A stretch of 64,000 nucleotides of DNA from Muricea muricata (GCA_963855995.1 OY979721.1:930001-994000); one strand, 5' to 3'; positions 48,301 through 60,153 are shown, counted from the first letter of the stretch. The notes: generated by a model not told the origin, from the sequence alone. Numbers and translations are program-made.

Positions 48301-51300
48301 CAGATCCTGTCACTATACGGTGAGGTTTCGTTTCAACATATCTTAAGCAGTTAAACTGTTGCCCATCGCTCAAAACAACCTGCTTTAATGTGACTTCTTG
48401 TCGATAATTCATCGTCGTAAAATGTTTTTCGTACTCATCAAAGTTATCCAACGAAAATGGCCTGAAATTTGGAAAGAGCTATTTAATATTTACTTTATTG
48501 TACGATAGAAAAATTGTAATCTGAGCATGCAAGTAGATTGATTTGAATAGAATAATTTGAAAAACAGAGGAAATAGATCTATTATTGGCGGTATCGCATC
48601 GTCAAGAATAACTTTTCAAGGAAAACCAGGCATTAGTATAGGGTTCAAATGTGGGCCAGCTTAATTCTGAGTTAAAGTAGAAAAAAACAGCGGAAATTCG
48701 CAGTTTGTTTATCTCTATCTTTGAGACATTTTTTCCGAAATCTTATTTGGATCAATACTAGTTTTGGTTTCTGAAGCTTTGAAATAAACAGACGTATACA
48801 AACACAGAAAACAAACACAGTGGGTAGCGCCACAATTTGTATCTTAGAACAACTTGCGCCTACAATCGCGTGCCAAAACAATGAGACTCTTCACATTTTC
48901 TTGATGTTTTTCATGTCTACGCCCCCTCTTCCATCCGATTATCAATGTTGAAAAATTTTTATCTCAAAATCGTTTCAATAACATTGAGCGAGGAGGAGGG
49001 GTAAGAACTACATGTAATAAAATGGAGGGGCCAATAAGCAGCTTGTCGCAATACTTTTTGCACACGATTGTAGGGTGGGTTGTTCAAAGCTTGGTTCTAA
49101 CTCGCTGTTTTGGTTTCTGTATTTCTACACGTCCGTTTATTCCAAAACTCCAGAAATCAAAACTACAATTGATCTATACACGAGATTTATAAAGAACTAT
49201 TTCGAAGGGTGCAAACAACCTTCTGGGCTTTTCCTTTCAAATTCTTCACCTTAATTAATCCACAGTTAGGCTAATACGACTTTAAACCCTGAGTAACTGA
49301 AATACTTGACACGTCAGATATCTCAATGTGGGGAAAGTATCAAGTAATTTCATAAAAACAAAATGCATCCTCGATTCCTCGGTGAGGTTTTTTTTTAAAT
49401 TTAAAAGGGCTAACTCGATCCTACTAAACCTCACTTCTCCTTCCAAAACGGCAGTGGCCTACGATATTATTATGTCGCAAACATGTTGGATATTTGCTGG
49501 ACGTACTTGTTAGCACAGCCAATCCAGAACACGCTATCAATGTCTACAATCAACGGATCGACGCTCGTTACCGCAGCCATGTAGCGAAAATGAAATTTTA
49601 CTTTTCCAACGCCTTCTCTCTCAAGCAACACGGGATTGTGAATGTACTTGGAAGCAATCTAAATGCAATGGAAATTTCTTTTTACTATGTGGAAATAGTG
49701 TTTCCAGAAACTGAAAGTTATATAGGAAAATTTAAATGAAAACAAACTGATGTTGTGTTGTGTAGTCTACTATAAGTAATTCCTACAGTTCATACTAAAA
49801 ATAAACAAGAACTAATTGTAAACGTCACGCTGAAACAATTCTAATTCATTATTATATAATTGCGTAGTCAAGTTACTAAAACATTAAATTAATAAATACG
49901 ACGCTCACTGACTAATAATGTATTAAATCTTTCGCTAGCCAGACTGCTTTGCTTACATAATTTGTGGACAGTAAGTTGAATCTCCGCAGTCTGGCGTGAG
50001 TCCATAATCATGTGATTTGTTCATGTTGGAACAGTGGCAGTGTTCGTGGCACTTCATGATCAATCGAATACTTGATCATGTACTTTGAATTTCATACTAT
50101 AACATCACGCCTCATGATTTGCACTTTGAATCGTACGATATGATTCGGTACTTCCGCTCATTGTTCATCAAGACTATATAACTACCTTGTGTCGAGTGTC
50201 TCTCTTTAGATTCGCTTGGTGAGCTATCGCTATGGTATGATGAAGATCTTGGCCTTAACCAGCCATCCTGTGTGACAAGGGCAGGACAATATGGTACTCC
50301 GTATTAGCCCTTTTCACACTAGTTGACGAACAAGTCGTCTAGACCAACAAATCGTCTATTACTTTGTCCGTGTAATTTGAATTCGGAGAATAATAGGTAG
50401 CAAAGAAAGTATATCTGTGTGCGGTCTTTGTTCTTGTCTCGTTGGACGCCATTGTTGTTACTTAGTTTTGTTAGAGCTAGTTCCACGACTCTTTCGGCAG
50501 CAACATTTTAATTTGTCCGTGATTTGTTCGACTTACATGAATTCAAGACGATTTTTGAGGACTTGTTCATCCAGACGAACAAATCGTCTCTTAAAAGTCG
50601 TCTTGACCGACGGACAAATAGTCGGACAAATTCAGACGACTTAGTCGTGTGAAAATTTGTCCGTCCCGTTTTCACGTCAGACGATTTGTCCGTCTGAAAC
50701 GATTTGTTCGTCTAGACGACTTGTTCGTCAACTAGTGTGAAAACGGCTATTGAGCTTGGGAGTCAAGGCCTTCACAAAAGTCGCAAACACACTGCAGTAT
50801 GGAATGTAAGCACATAATTTTGATAATCATTGTGTTTTAGGTGTCTAATGTTTCTGGAAGCTAAGCAGTCTGGCTAGCGAAAGATTTAATACATTATTAG
50901 TCAGTGAGCGTCGTATTTATTAATTTAATAAAATTCTAATTCAATTCAAACACCAGAAAATTGCTCCAGTTCATCAACTGGGGTTCAGTGACACACCTTG
51001 GGTCCAGTCTCTCGCAACCGGATAATTTGATTCAAGTTATTAGTCACGTGTGTATCCATACTCCGCCCCAGATTCCACGGTTTTACGATCCATATGTTGT
51101 CTTCATGTCTTTGGGGAAAAGCAAAGGAAATTGACTCAATGTAATTTCTTTTGCAAATTTAGGGAAATAGTATTTTATTGTTTCATGAATAATTTCCCTC
51201 ACCTTTCCTCGCGTATGCGAAAATTGTGTATAAATTGTGAAAGCTCGACGTTCAGGTTATACGATTCTTGGAACCACGGGGGTCGTGTACTACCGGGACT

Positions 51301-54300
51301 ATCGCACCTCTGGGGATAAAGAATCCCCACTCTGTTTACGACGCGTGCCAAAAGATCTTTGCATGTTAAAACATTTTCCGATGGGAATTGGTTGATGTAT
51401 AGTTTGCCTGACTTTTGTAACGACCTGCGTGAAAAATTGTAGTCCTTCTCAAACGAGAATGAGAGCTTAAAAGTGAGAGTTTTTCAACTTCCGTGTCCTG
51501 GTCAAACAAGAACAAGAGTTGCATGAGAGTTGCTGATAGGTGATAAGCGAGAGTTAGTATGAGAGTTTTTTTAAATTCTCATGTCCTGGTCAAACGAGAA
51601 CAAGACATAAGAGTCGACAAGAAAGAGTTTGTACGAGAATTTTCTCGACTCTCATGTCCTGGTCAAACAAAAACAAGAGTTGCAAGATAATTGAAGAGCG
51701 AGAGTTGATGTTGAAAAGCGAGAGTGTGCATGACAGTTTTCTTAACTCTCATAAGAGAACATCTAAATAATAAAATTACTTGTAATCTTTGTGATGATCT
51801 TTTATCCATACGATATCTGCTTGAGCAGGGTCTTCAACAAGACAGAATTTGGGAGCTTGAAGACTCTCGGCCACCACACCAATATCTGTATAAACATTGT
51901 AGGATTCCTTCTTGGGCAAATAAAGCACGCCTGACGGTTCTTCGAGGACACTTTCCGACAACCTCGACTAGAATGAAGAACAGACAAGCATTGCTTCAAT
52001 CACAGAAGGATTTTTATAATTGTAATAGGGTGGTGCCATGAATTTTAGGGGGTAAGTCTTTTGTTTTCTACTCTTTAGACTCCCTCTATCACGGCTCAAC
52101 CTCTAGAATATATTAGCCAGAGTGAGCTTCAAACTAGGCGAGTCTTTATCCTAAAAGTATCAAATCTTCGTCGGGAACCACATAATATGCTCACAGTCGA
52201 TATCACCTACCTTTTCGCTGTAATGTTCCGTAATCTGCTCGTTGCGAAGTTTAAAAGTTCATTTTAGAATTCGCAAACTGGTTTGTAAACTAAGCATTTG
52301 ATTGGCTTCGTTGAGCTCAGGGGCCAATCACAGCCTTTGTTCACAAACGAAGTTCGGGATATTACGGCGAAAGCTGTTAGCTGAAATTCACTGTAAAGCT
52401 ATGATAGATACTTATGTAGATAATTAGAGAGGTAAAATATGTTTGGAGGGGCGAACATTTTGTTGGCGGGGGAGGAGGTTATTTATATATACTAATATTT
52501 GGCGGAGGGTAGTACCCTCATTACAATCCGTCTATATGATTGCTTGACTATAAAAATCCGTAGCGCAGACAAAACCTGCTAGTTTTCCCATAAACTGGAA
52601 GAATTCATTCAACTTGTGTTAAGCCTTCGTCAAACCGTTACAACACGTCTTTGCCACATCGTGCAACTTTGTTGTTTAATATACGGCTGTTTGCGTATAC
52701 CGCGACCAAACGAACACCACATTGTTGGTGCAACATGAAGTACTCGCTGACGAACAATCAAAACAAAAATATTGCATCTCTTCCATCCGCAAAGAACGCT
52801 GAGGATAGATAACTAGACTAATAAGGCGGCGATGGGCTAGATTGCTTGATTACCTCGTTGTGTGGTCTGGGGGGGGGGGCAGTTGTTCAAAATCCAGTTA
52901 GCTTTACCCTAAATTTACAATTAAAAATTTTCAAATTGAGTTGAAATTTCCCAGCAACTTGTTCATAACTTTCTGATTCTTCAGAAATCTTGACCAGATC
53001 AACATTAGTTTTAGGTCCTGAAGTTTTAAGATTTTTAAGATCAGATTAAATCAGCTTAAATTAATCAGATTAAATTAATCAACTTAATTTTAACCCAGGT
53101 TTAGCGCGGACCTAGCATTGGCCCCAGATTTACTCATATCAGTGGTGAGGTAATAATTCCATGTTGTCAGTACGCATAATTAAATCTTAATCCAAGCCCT
53201 AAATCTAATCAAATCTTCAATCCATCTAAGTTAAAACATGACAAATAAAATGTTGGTTAGCGTTAGGGTTGGAGTTAGGGCTGGGATTAAGATTTATATT
53301 CGCCGACTGACAACACGGAAGTATTACCGTGGTAGAGCAGTTTCAGACCTGCAATATTGCTTTCGAGGGCTTTATATAGTTCTTACCTCGTTTGAAAACA
53401 ACACCGCGTCCACGTCTTTCTTGCATGCCTCGTCAAACACAAACTTTTCCGGTTGCCATGGATACAATAACGTTGATCTGTCATCTAGGTGTCTCCACGC
53501 TGCAACGTAGTCACGTGTGACGGCAGCTAAAAACAACATTTGTTTTTTACAACCTCAAAATTTAAAATACTTTTCGAATATATTTCAAAGTTTTGAAGAA
53601 TTTGAGAAATCGGTGAGTAAATTTTAGTCTGTTTCCTTGACGATCTCTTGCAAGTTCCGCAAAACTTGGAGTTTATTCGTCCGTGTTCAGCAAAGTACTC
53701 ATTTTCTTACCTAAGCGAAAACACACATTACCTCCATATTCAAGATCTTGGTTAGGAAATAAAATACTGTAGGAAATCCCGCGATCGACGTAATAAAAAC
53801 TTCTTAAAGACATAGAAGGCAAGTCGCAATGCCTAATTCTCGAACCCAATTCGTCCATAATGTACCATAACGATACTTGTTCGGTCAATGAAGATGCTTG
53901 AGAGCTTTCTACATCACTCTCGCTTTGTTCCTTAAGAAAAAAATGGACGACTTGTTGCAATGTTGATGAAAACGGAATTGAACAATGTTTTGCTGCCCAC
54001 ATTGTATGTTGATGAGAAATGGATTGAACAGTGTTTTGCTGGCAACAGTATTGCTCAGCAAAGTTACACCTGATGCAGGCTCGACAATGTTGCTCAATAT
54101 TGTTGACAACTGTGAATAATATATGGGTAGCAAAACCCTGTTCAATCCTTCTTCAATTGTAAATTTCTCTACACGACTAAAGGAGGATAGTTGGTGAGCT
54201 CTTTGCGAAGTGGTGGCTAATCTCCGTTTCAAATACGTTACATGGATGGACTATGCCCATTTCCCTGACGTTATCATACAGGAAAGGAAACCGGTACTTA

Positions 54301-57300
54301 CTAGAACCTTTACTTGATACGTTTGGTTGTATCTACAGGAAATCAGAAAAAACCAATAGATACTCGATGCAAATTTGAAGAAATTGATAATCCTGCAATA
54401 GCATAAACCTTCGGGTAGCCACCAGGGGTGGAAAAAGAATTTTCCTTCCTGGGACCATAGATCCGACATCAAAAAATTCCTGCAAACTGAAACTGAATTA
54501 AAATATAATTTTGTGGAAACACCACGTAAGTTTATTATTCACCCGATCCGAACGTTGTATCCCAATAAAATTATTGTCTCCAATAAATTATTGGGATTGT
54601 TAGGGTTAGGATCAGGGTTGGGGTCTGGGTAAGGGTTCATTTTATATGCATGAAATGACAATTCCAGTAACTATTGGAATTATCAAACGTTGTAACCAGT
54701 AATTTTATTGGAATACAACATTCGGATCGGTTGTATTATTGCAATAATAAACTTACGTGGTGTTTCCACAAAATTATATTTTTATTTGATATTTACCATG
54801 CAAACATACAAGGGACTTATTAAACTGAAATTGCTTGTATACAAAAACAACAATCAGTTTTAGCTGCTATGTATTTAGCCAAATACAATTAATTTTTGAC
54901 AATCATTCAGAAATGTTTTATCCAATTACGTTAGCTCTCAAGCTTACGCAAGCTTTCTTGTGTAATTATATGAAAGATGTTTAGATGATTTTGTTTGATG
55001 TCTCCAATACAGAATTTCATCGTGCAAATTTTTTCCTTACATTGCACTAGCAAAAACGTTCAGCTTTCAACTGATGCATGCAGAAACTAGTGCAGTACAA
55101 TGTAAAATATTGTCAGGAAACTCTAACTTTACCAAAATTTGTTTCACCTACAATATTTTATGGATGTGAACTTGAAATATTTTCGAGGAACCCAAAATTT
55201 TCTGGGACCAATAGTCCCGTGGTCCGATACATTTTCCACCCCTGGTCGCCACCAACTTACACTAACAGGCTTCGTGAGTGGTTGGTTACAACAATAGAAG
55301 ACAATAAACTATAGAAATTGGTTTTCTGAAGAACGAATAACGAACAGCAACGACTTTTGTTTGAAAAGGCCGATCACAAAGCGAGATTATTTTAGGTTGG
55401 TGTTTAGCCAAACCTTTTCAATATAATATACCAACGAAAAATCCGTTGTCTCGAGCGAGAACCGGTGTCTGCTGGTTTCAATACGAGTCATGTACTCATT
55501 TCAGTAAAGATACTCTAGAATACGACTAAAACATCGCACTTCAGAAAGACAAGCGTAAAGTTGTTGCGAAGATATTTTGTGCACTCAGATTACAAAAAAC
55601 ACCATACAGACTCTTCTTGATACGTTTTCACGTGGCATGTTTTATTTGCTCGTCTGTACTCGCCACCTTGCCAATTTTTTCTATGACAGTTACACTTGTT
55701 CGAAAGCTAGCATGCTAGTTTTTCGACAAGTGCATTTGCCACTGAAAAAATGGCAATGAAACTAAAAACTTCGAGCAAGTTCTGTACGGTGAACGAAAAA
55801 AACTTGTCAAAGTAAATTGAAACGAATAGTACATAGGCCAGCAGTGTACTGTACATAAGTAAAACTCTGTGCATGTACATACAAACATATTAAACTTGTG
55901 AAAGAAAAATTGTTGTGTATGCACACGTAGACTTGGCAAAGTAAGCTTGTCATTAAAAAAACTTGCCATAAAAAAACTTGCTCGTTTGTAGGGGTCTAAT
56001 GCCCGCTGAACTAAACTCGCCCAGATTAAATCGCGCTCGAGACGACAAAACAATTAGCTTGTTGTTCTTCACAGCTCCTAGTTTATAAATTGACTTACTT
56101 CCACATATGTCGGAAGATAAGTTCTACCAGATATTCAGTAGGAAGTTCCTCCCCTGGAGACAAAAATAAACGATGTAAGCACGGACAAGACAGAGGCTAA
56201 TAGCTGGAAATATTCATGGGTCGGTTGTAGCAGAGATGCATAGCGCCTAACTCATTTTTTTAACCGAAGAGATTTTTTAACTGCCACAGAAAGGCTTAAA
56301 AAGTAAGGATACCAGAGACAATAAACTCGCAAGAGATAAGAGGTGACTTTTACTCGAAAATGCTGAACTTTAACATGGGTTTTACCGGTGACTGCACATG
56401 TTTAGAAAGTCTGAGAAAATCACTATCCAGTGGATAGCGCTATTCACTTTTCCTACAGCCCAGTGGCGTAGGAACAGGGGGGGCTCGAGTCCCCCCCCAA
56501 AAAAAAATTTAAGGAGGGGCTAAGCCCCCCCCCAAAAAAATCCGTCTGGCGTGATTTTAATCACGTGAATATTGTGTTAGATAGTGTGTTAGAATGTTAG
56601 ATTGGTTCCCAGATTGGTTCTTAGAGCAATTTAGAGCCTATAAATTTACATTTTTCCCTGGAAGAATACACCAAGATTAACCAGATAGTTTCACAATTTC
56701 CCTGTTCTCGTGTCAATATCTAATTACATTGTTATAGGACCCATAAAATCAGTATTTGACTTCAATAAGCATTTAGTATAGATATCAGAAATTCACATTC
56801 ACTTATCAATATCCAAACTTCAACTGATGCATTTTTTCTTGAAATCGCTATACATTATTCACATTTTTTGTAAAAAATGTGCCAAATTTAGCTCATTTTT
56901 GCAATCAAAATAAACTCCAAATTAAGTACCCAAATCGCCGGAAATGGCATTTCCGGGGTTCTAGTTTTCAAAATTTCCCGGGGGAGGATGCCCCCGGACC
57001 CCTCTACAGACCTCGCGCCTTCGGCGCTCGTATGTCCAGCCCCACCAACTTTTTAATTCGTTCCTACGCCTCTGCTAGAGCCGACCTCATACATCGTTTT
57101 ATCAGAATGGCTGTACCGTCATCATTAGTATAGAAGTGTTCAGCAGATGAACTTTTCAGAGATTCGTCCAGGTTCATTAGGGCAACCATTCTTCTAGCTA
57201 AGCCTGGAATACTTCGTAACTGTTTGCGTGCATATTCTGCCTCGTAGGTCCACGCGTGATCAATCAAGAATATACTAAAAAGCATTGGAAATTAATAGCG

Positions 57301-58878
57301 ATGCTCTGGCAAAACTATTCTAATATGTCATTATATATTTTTGTATTTTATCTATTAGCATTTAATGCATTTTTGTCAACTTAAACCACCTTTCTCGCAA
57401 CGTAATTCTACTCTGAAGAGATGGTAACAAGCGAAGAATGTTTGATATGCGAAGAAGGTATTAGCAAAAAGTAATGAAGATACGTATTCGCCAATTTTAC
57501 ATCACTCAAGAGTAGAATTGCGTTGCAAGTTGCAAGAAAAATTGAAGCACGTGAAAAGGCCTTTAGAAGTGTCTCTCCTGGATTTCCATCATCGATGTAA
57601 GCTTTTAATGGCAATAAAATAATGATTTCAACTAATTACCACACAGTTTAAGACCAGACGCACAGATTAAATCTTAAAAAACTCTCCTGAAACACTTTCA
57701 GCAAATGAAACCATTAATGCATGCTCTTTTTATAAACTTTATGCAAGTTAACATGTGTAACACTATATTCTATTACTGCCCAGATATGATGTTGTTATTA
57801 AATGATTCCTTGGAGTAAATGCACAGAGTTCTGTATTTTAACACAAATTTATAATTTGCACAGCAAAAAATGAACACTTATCCAAGGTTCATAAAACAGG
57901 ATTAAACAATGTTTGGCTGCCCACATGGTTCAATGTTGTCAACAATATTGTTAGACCAGATATAGGTTAAAAAATATTGTTCAATATACTGTTCGGCATT
58001 GTTACATTGGATCTGGGCTTGACAATACTGTTGAAAACTGTGAACAACATGGACAACAAAACATTGTTCAATCTAGTTTTCATCAACGTTAATGGATTGA
58101 TAACTTTTTGTTTTGCGCATGAGTGAATTGCATTGGTTTTTCTACAGTGTTAATTGGTTTTTCTACAGTGTTAACCTGTTAGACATTCTGATATGGTATT
58201 CTTAAGTACCTCATTTTGTGCTAAATTTTATGGTTAAGCAGAGAGTTGTTGCCACTCAATTTGAAAGCAAAATACTGTAGTTGCTTTTTGTATTGGGATA
58301 AAATTACCTATCAGGATTATTTTTTATCAAGCCTTCCTCACAAGACACAACAGGATAGAGTGTTTTGTCATCATCATATATGAAGGAAATATAGTTGCTT
58401 GCATCAAACACCTGCAATAAAAACTACAGGGTCAAACTTCATATGAAAGGCATGTATACAAGGTATGATATAATGGGATATTATTTACCCTGTATAAAAC
58501 ATATATGCAAATTTTATATTGGTACAAATAAGTTCAATTATGTGATTACTGTACAATACTTGTCAGAGTAACAATACTTTTTTGAGAGCTCTCAGGCTGT
58601 TGTGCCTGCTTGCAGGATAAAAACATAGCAAAGCCGCAGTTCTGAACATTGCATATTCGTCATAAAGCCGTTTGTTGGGGTTTTTCCATAATTCCATTAA
58701 ACATCAAATTTGCAAATTTCTTTTAAAAAGCATTATATTGATACTGATCATACTACCAATTTACCTCTTGTTTAAGTTTCTCACATAGTCTAATCCAGTA
58801 GATTTTGGGAATTCCACTGGTTATTAATTGTGTTTCATGTTTGTTTATAAATTCTACCAACTCCTCGTCGGCCGCCAT
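45302..58878 (-). CDS. TTLL12: TTLL12-like tubulin-tyrosine-ligase-like protein (complete, 16 exons, 635 aa)
   Basis: Homologue of TTLL12, a cytoplasmic protein with an N-terminal SET-like region and a C-terminal TTL/ATP-grasp domain. It has been linked to tubulin and histone modification and to RIG-I-type signalling, and ligase activity has not been clearly shown. Exons in order: 58765-58878, 58308-58411, 57117-57274, 56099-56153, 54302-54332, 53732-53930, 53387-53526, 51780-51967, 51203-51424, 50997-51108, 49507-49658, 48380-48461, 47748-47816, 46849-46932, 46152-46200, 45302-45450. Phases agree; human is 644 aa. Landmarks: [106 protein letters not shown] and a C-terminal [10 protein letters not shown] with the ATP-grasp Glu and Asn. 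The KFD-x-R motif reads KFHFRY, so the usual Asp is His464. The exon-12 donor (GTTGTT) is weak. The ATG lies in AATATGGCGGC. Confidence 0.95.
47960..48138. mobile_element. TGCTGCCCACATTG-family MITE, copy 2, in a TTLL12 intron
   Basis: Ends GTTGATGAAAACAGCATTGAAC and complement TTCAATGTTGTTTTCATCA; inner CTGCCCACATTGTT and AACAATGTGGGCAG. Non-coding hairpin. Confidence 0.9.
49849..50931. mobile_element. Long-TIR MITE, copy 2, carrying a nested insertion
   Basis: Same family as 22264-22928: 65-bp inverted repeats, the shared ~30-bp left flank (GTTACTAAAACAT), and a target duplication AATTCTAATTCA (49837-49848 and 50932-50943). Without the nested element it is about 637 bp. The interior is the reverse complement of copy 1 although the outer left flank has the same orientation. 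Located in TTLL12 intron 10. Confidence 0.85.
50306..50748. mobile_element. 443-bp MITE nested in the long-TIR element, 3-bp target duplication
   Basis: Inverted ends AGCCCTTTTCACACTAG and (complement of right end) AGCCGTTTTCACACTAG, then GACGAACAAGTCGTCTAGAC-type words on both sides. The flanks show a duplicated ATT, and comparison with copy 1 at 22264-22928 gives the empty site GTATTGAG. A 3-bp duplication suggests PIF/Harbinger-like mobilisation (inference). Confidence 0.85.
51440..51760. repeat. ~100-bp satellite-like monomers (about x3) filling a TTLL12 intron
   Basis: The units repeat CATGTCCTGGTCAAACGAG, ACAAGAGTTGCATGAGAG and GCGAGAGTT words. They make up nearly all of the 355-bp intron 51425-51779. 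Reverse orientation of the monomers in GluN1 intron 9. Confidence 0.85.
53962..54168. mobile_element. TGCTGCCCACATTG-family MITE, copy 3 (rearranged), beside a TTLL12 exon
   Basis: Starts GTTGATGAAAACGGAATTGAAC, contains two partly overlapping left ends, and closes with GTTCAATCC near 54150. It lies about 30 bp upstream (in gene orientation) of the exon-6 acceptor at 53931-53936. Confidence 0.75.
54423..55244. mobile_element. hAT-like non-autonomous element, 822 bp, in TTLL12 intron 4
   Basis: Terminal repeats CAGGGGTGGAAAA on the left and its complement on the right. The flanks GTAGCCAC and GTCGCCAC match at 7 of 8 positions, as for an aged 8-bp hAT target duplication. Another palindromic element is nested inside at about 54502-54780. 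Confidence 0.8.
54502..54780. mobile_element. Palindromic MITE nested in the hAT-like element
   Basis: Ends AATATAATTTTGTGGAAAC then ACCACGTAAGTTTATTATT, with the complement at the right end. The interior includes CAATAAAATTATTG-type inverted words and a short TTAGGG-rich stretch. Related fragments: about 3505-3570, 4107-4185 and 8560-8640, all in NOC3L introns. Confidence 0.85.
56238..56449. repeat. ATAGCGCTAT-family MITE, copy 2
   Basis: Diverged match to 23536-23745, sharing CTGCC-CA-AAAGG, GCAAGAGATAA and AAAATGCT-GACTTTAA words. Ends GTGGATAGCGCTATTC. In TTLL12 intron 3. Confidence 0.7.
56461..57074. mobile_element. hAT-like non-autonomous element, 614 bp, in TTLL12 intron 3
   Basis: Terminal repeats CAGTGGCGTAGGAAC (left) and CAGAGGCGTAGGAAC (complement of the right end). 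The flanks CTACAGCC and CTAGAGCC match at 7 of 8 positions. Poly-C/G runs and a CGCGCCTTCGGCGC hairpin lie inside. It ends about 40 bp from the exon-3 donor. Confidence 0.85.
57890..58087. mobile_element. TGCTGCCCACATTG-family MITE, copy 4, in a TTLL12 intron
   Basis: Ends CATAAAACAGGATTAAACAATG and complement; inner GGCTGCCCACATGG and TGTGAACAACATGG; the centre has CAACAATATTG words. Diverged copy. Confidence 0.8.
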
Positions 58879-58881
58879 ATT
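58871..58881 (-). promoter_or_regulatory. YY1-like element AATATGGCGGC over the TTLL12 start codon
   Basis: Identical 11-mer to the one in the NOC3L leader. Here its ATG is the coding start (MAADEE). A combined transcription/translation initiator element is plausible. Confidence 0.45.
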
Positions 58882-60153
58882 GCTTTTTGCCTTTTCCACG
58901 TGTTGCATGCCCTTACGTCATGTAAGGTTGGTGTGTTGGCACAGAAAAGAAAATAAAGAGAAGGCCACGTACTCGATGTTCCGCCATTTTTGGGCCAACC
59001 ATATCCATGCTGGCCAGTCGATTGCATAAAAATAGGGGGCATCCTGAGCTGCCCTATGAGGTTCTGCAATAAGAAAGGTAACATAGTGCGCGGAGGTTGG
59101 GATGAGCCTTAAGTGAAAAAGGACTTATGCACAGCAGCAACGCATCATTGTGCACACTGCAGCTTGGCAAGCTAATATATATACCTATCACATACTTGCG
59201 CCTTTATCATGGTGATAGACAGGGCGTTATAAAAACGATATGTCCAGCGATATCGTTTTTTGTCACTGTGATATCGCTTTTTGTTCCGCTGTAGAAATTC
59301 CGACCCAAATAAAGTTATCAAGGCAAAAGTATTAAAGTATGTAATAAACAGGTTATCACATGAGGGGCAAGGCGATATCAGTTTTATCAATAGTTTTATC
59401 ACTTTCAGGACAATATCAAACGATGCCAACCAGTATATTGGGCAATATTCATGTCTTTTTTAGTCTGATTATGATTTCTCCGTCTTGCTTAACATCGAGT
59501 AATTCGGTGTAAAGAGTAATGGGTGTAAATAGGTCAGGTCAATACTTGGAAGCTTGACCAAAATCCAAGGTATGGAATCTGCAGACCTCCCGTCCATGCA
59601 CCTAACCCCTTTCCACGTTTTGCGTGTAACTCATATGTTACTGAAGGTGCTAACCCCCTTCCACCATTTGCGTGTAACTCGTATGTTACTGAAGGTGTTA
59701 AATAAATAAAATATTCCAGAACACAACAATGGCTTTAAAAGTAGCACATAGCTATCAAATTCAGAAACAACAATCTGAGTTACAACAGATCTAGGAAAAG
59801 TATTAAATCTGCAAAGCTTCAACTAGAAGCCATTTGTAAAACAATGGAAAAAGGAAAAAATGTTATGTCACTCCCAAATGTGACATACGGAAAATACGCC
59901 ATTCAAAGCCCGGATTATGCATATTTAACAGCGCCGGCGGGCCTAAAACTGTCTGTGGAATGGTAGGATTACCATGTCTGTGATTTATATACATAGCTGG
60001 AGTATATGGGTAACAAAACAAGTCTATGGGCCGAAAATACAAAGCAACATCTAAAACCGCAAAAAACCCACCTGCTGGAAAGCGGACAGAGGTGTTGTTT
60101 TAATGTTTAAAAGACGCTACTAAAACCAACAGAGACTTCAGCCATTTAAAAAT
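58882..60153. other. Shared upstream region between divergent genes (TTLL12 and cysteine-rich membrane protein)
   Basis: The genes diverge, so this 1.3 kb probably holds both promoters. A 48-bp tandem duplication lies at 59604-59700 (two units, AACCCC...TTACTGAAGGTG). Inverted AAAACGATAT/ATATCGTTTT words lie at about 59235-59280. No coding sequence supported. Confidence 0.5.

Noticed and set aside
52860..53340. Possible exon or gene in the ORF at 53238-53510
   Set aside because: It covers an imperfect inverted repeat with GTTAGGG-type words and then overlaps, in antisense, TTLL12 exon 7.
54590..54640. TTAGGG-like words suggesting interstitial telomere repeat
   Set aside because: Only a few degenerate units inside a palindromic MITE; no array.
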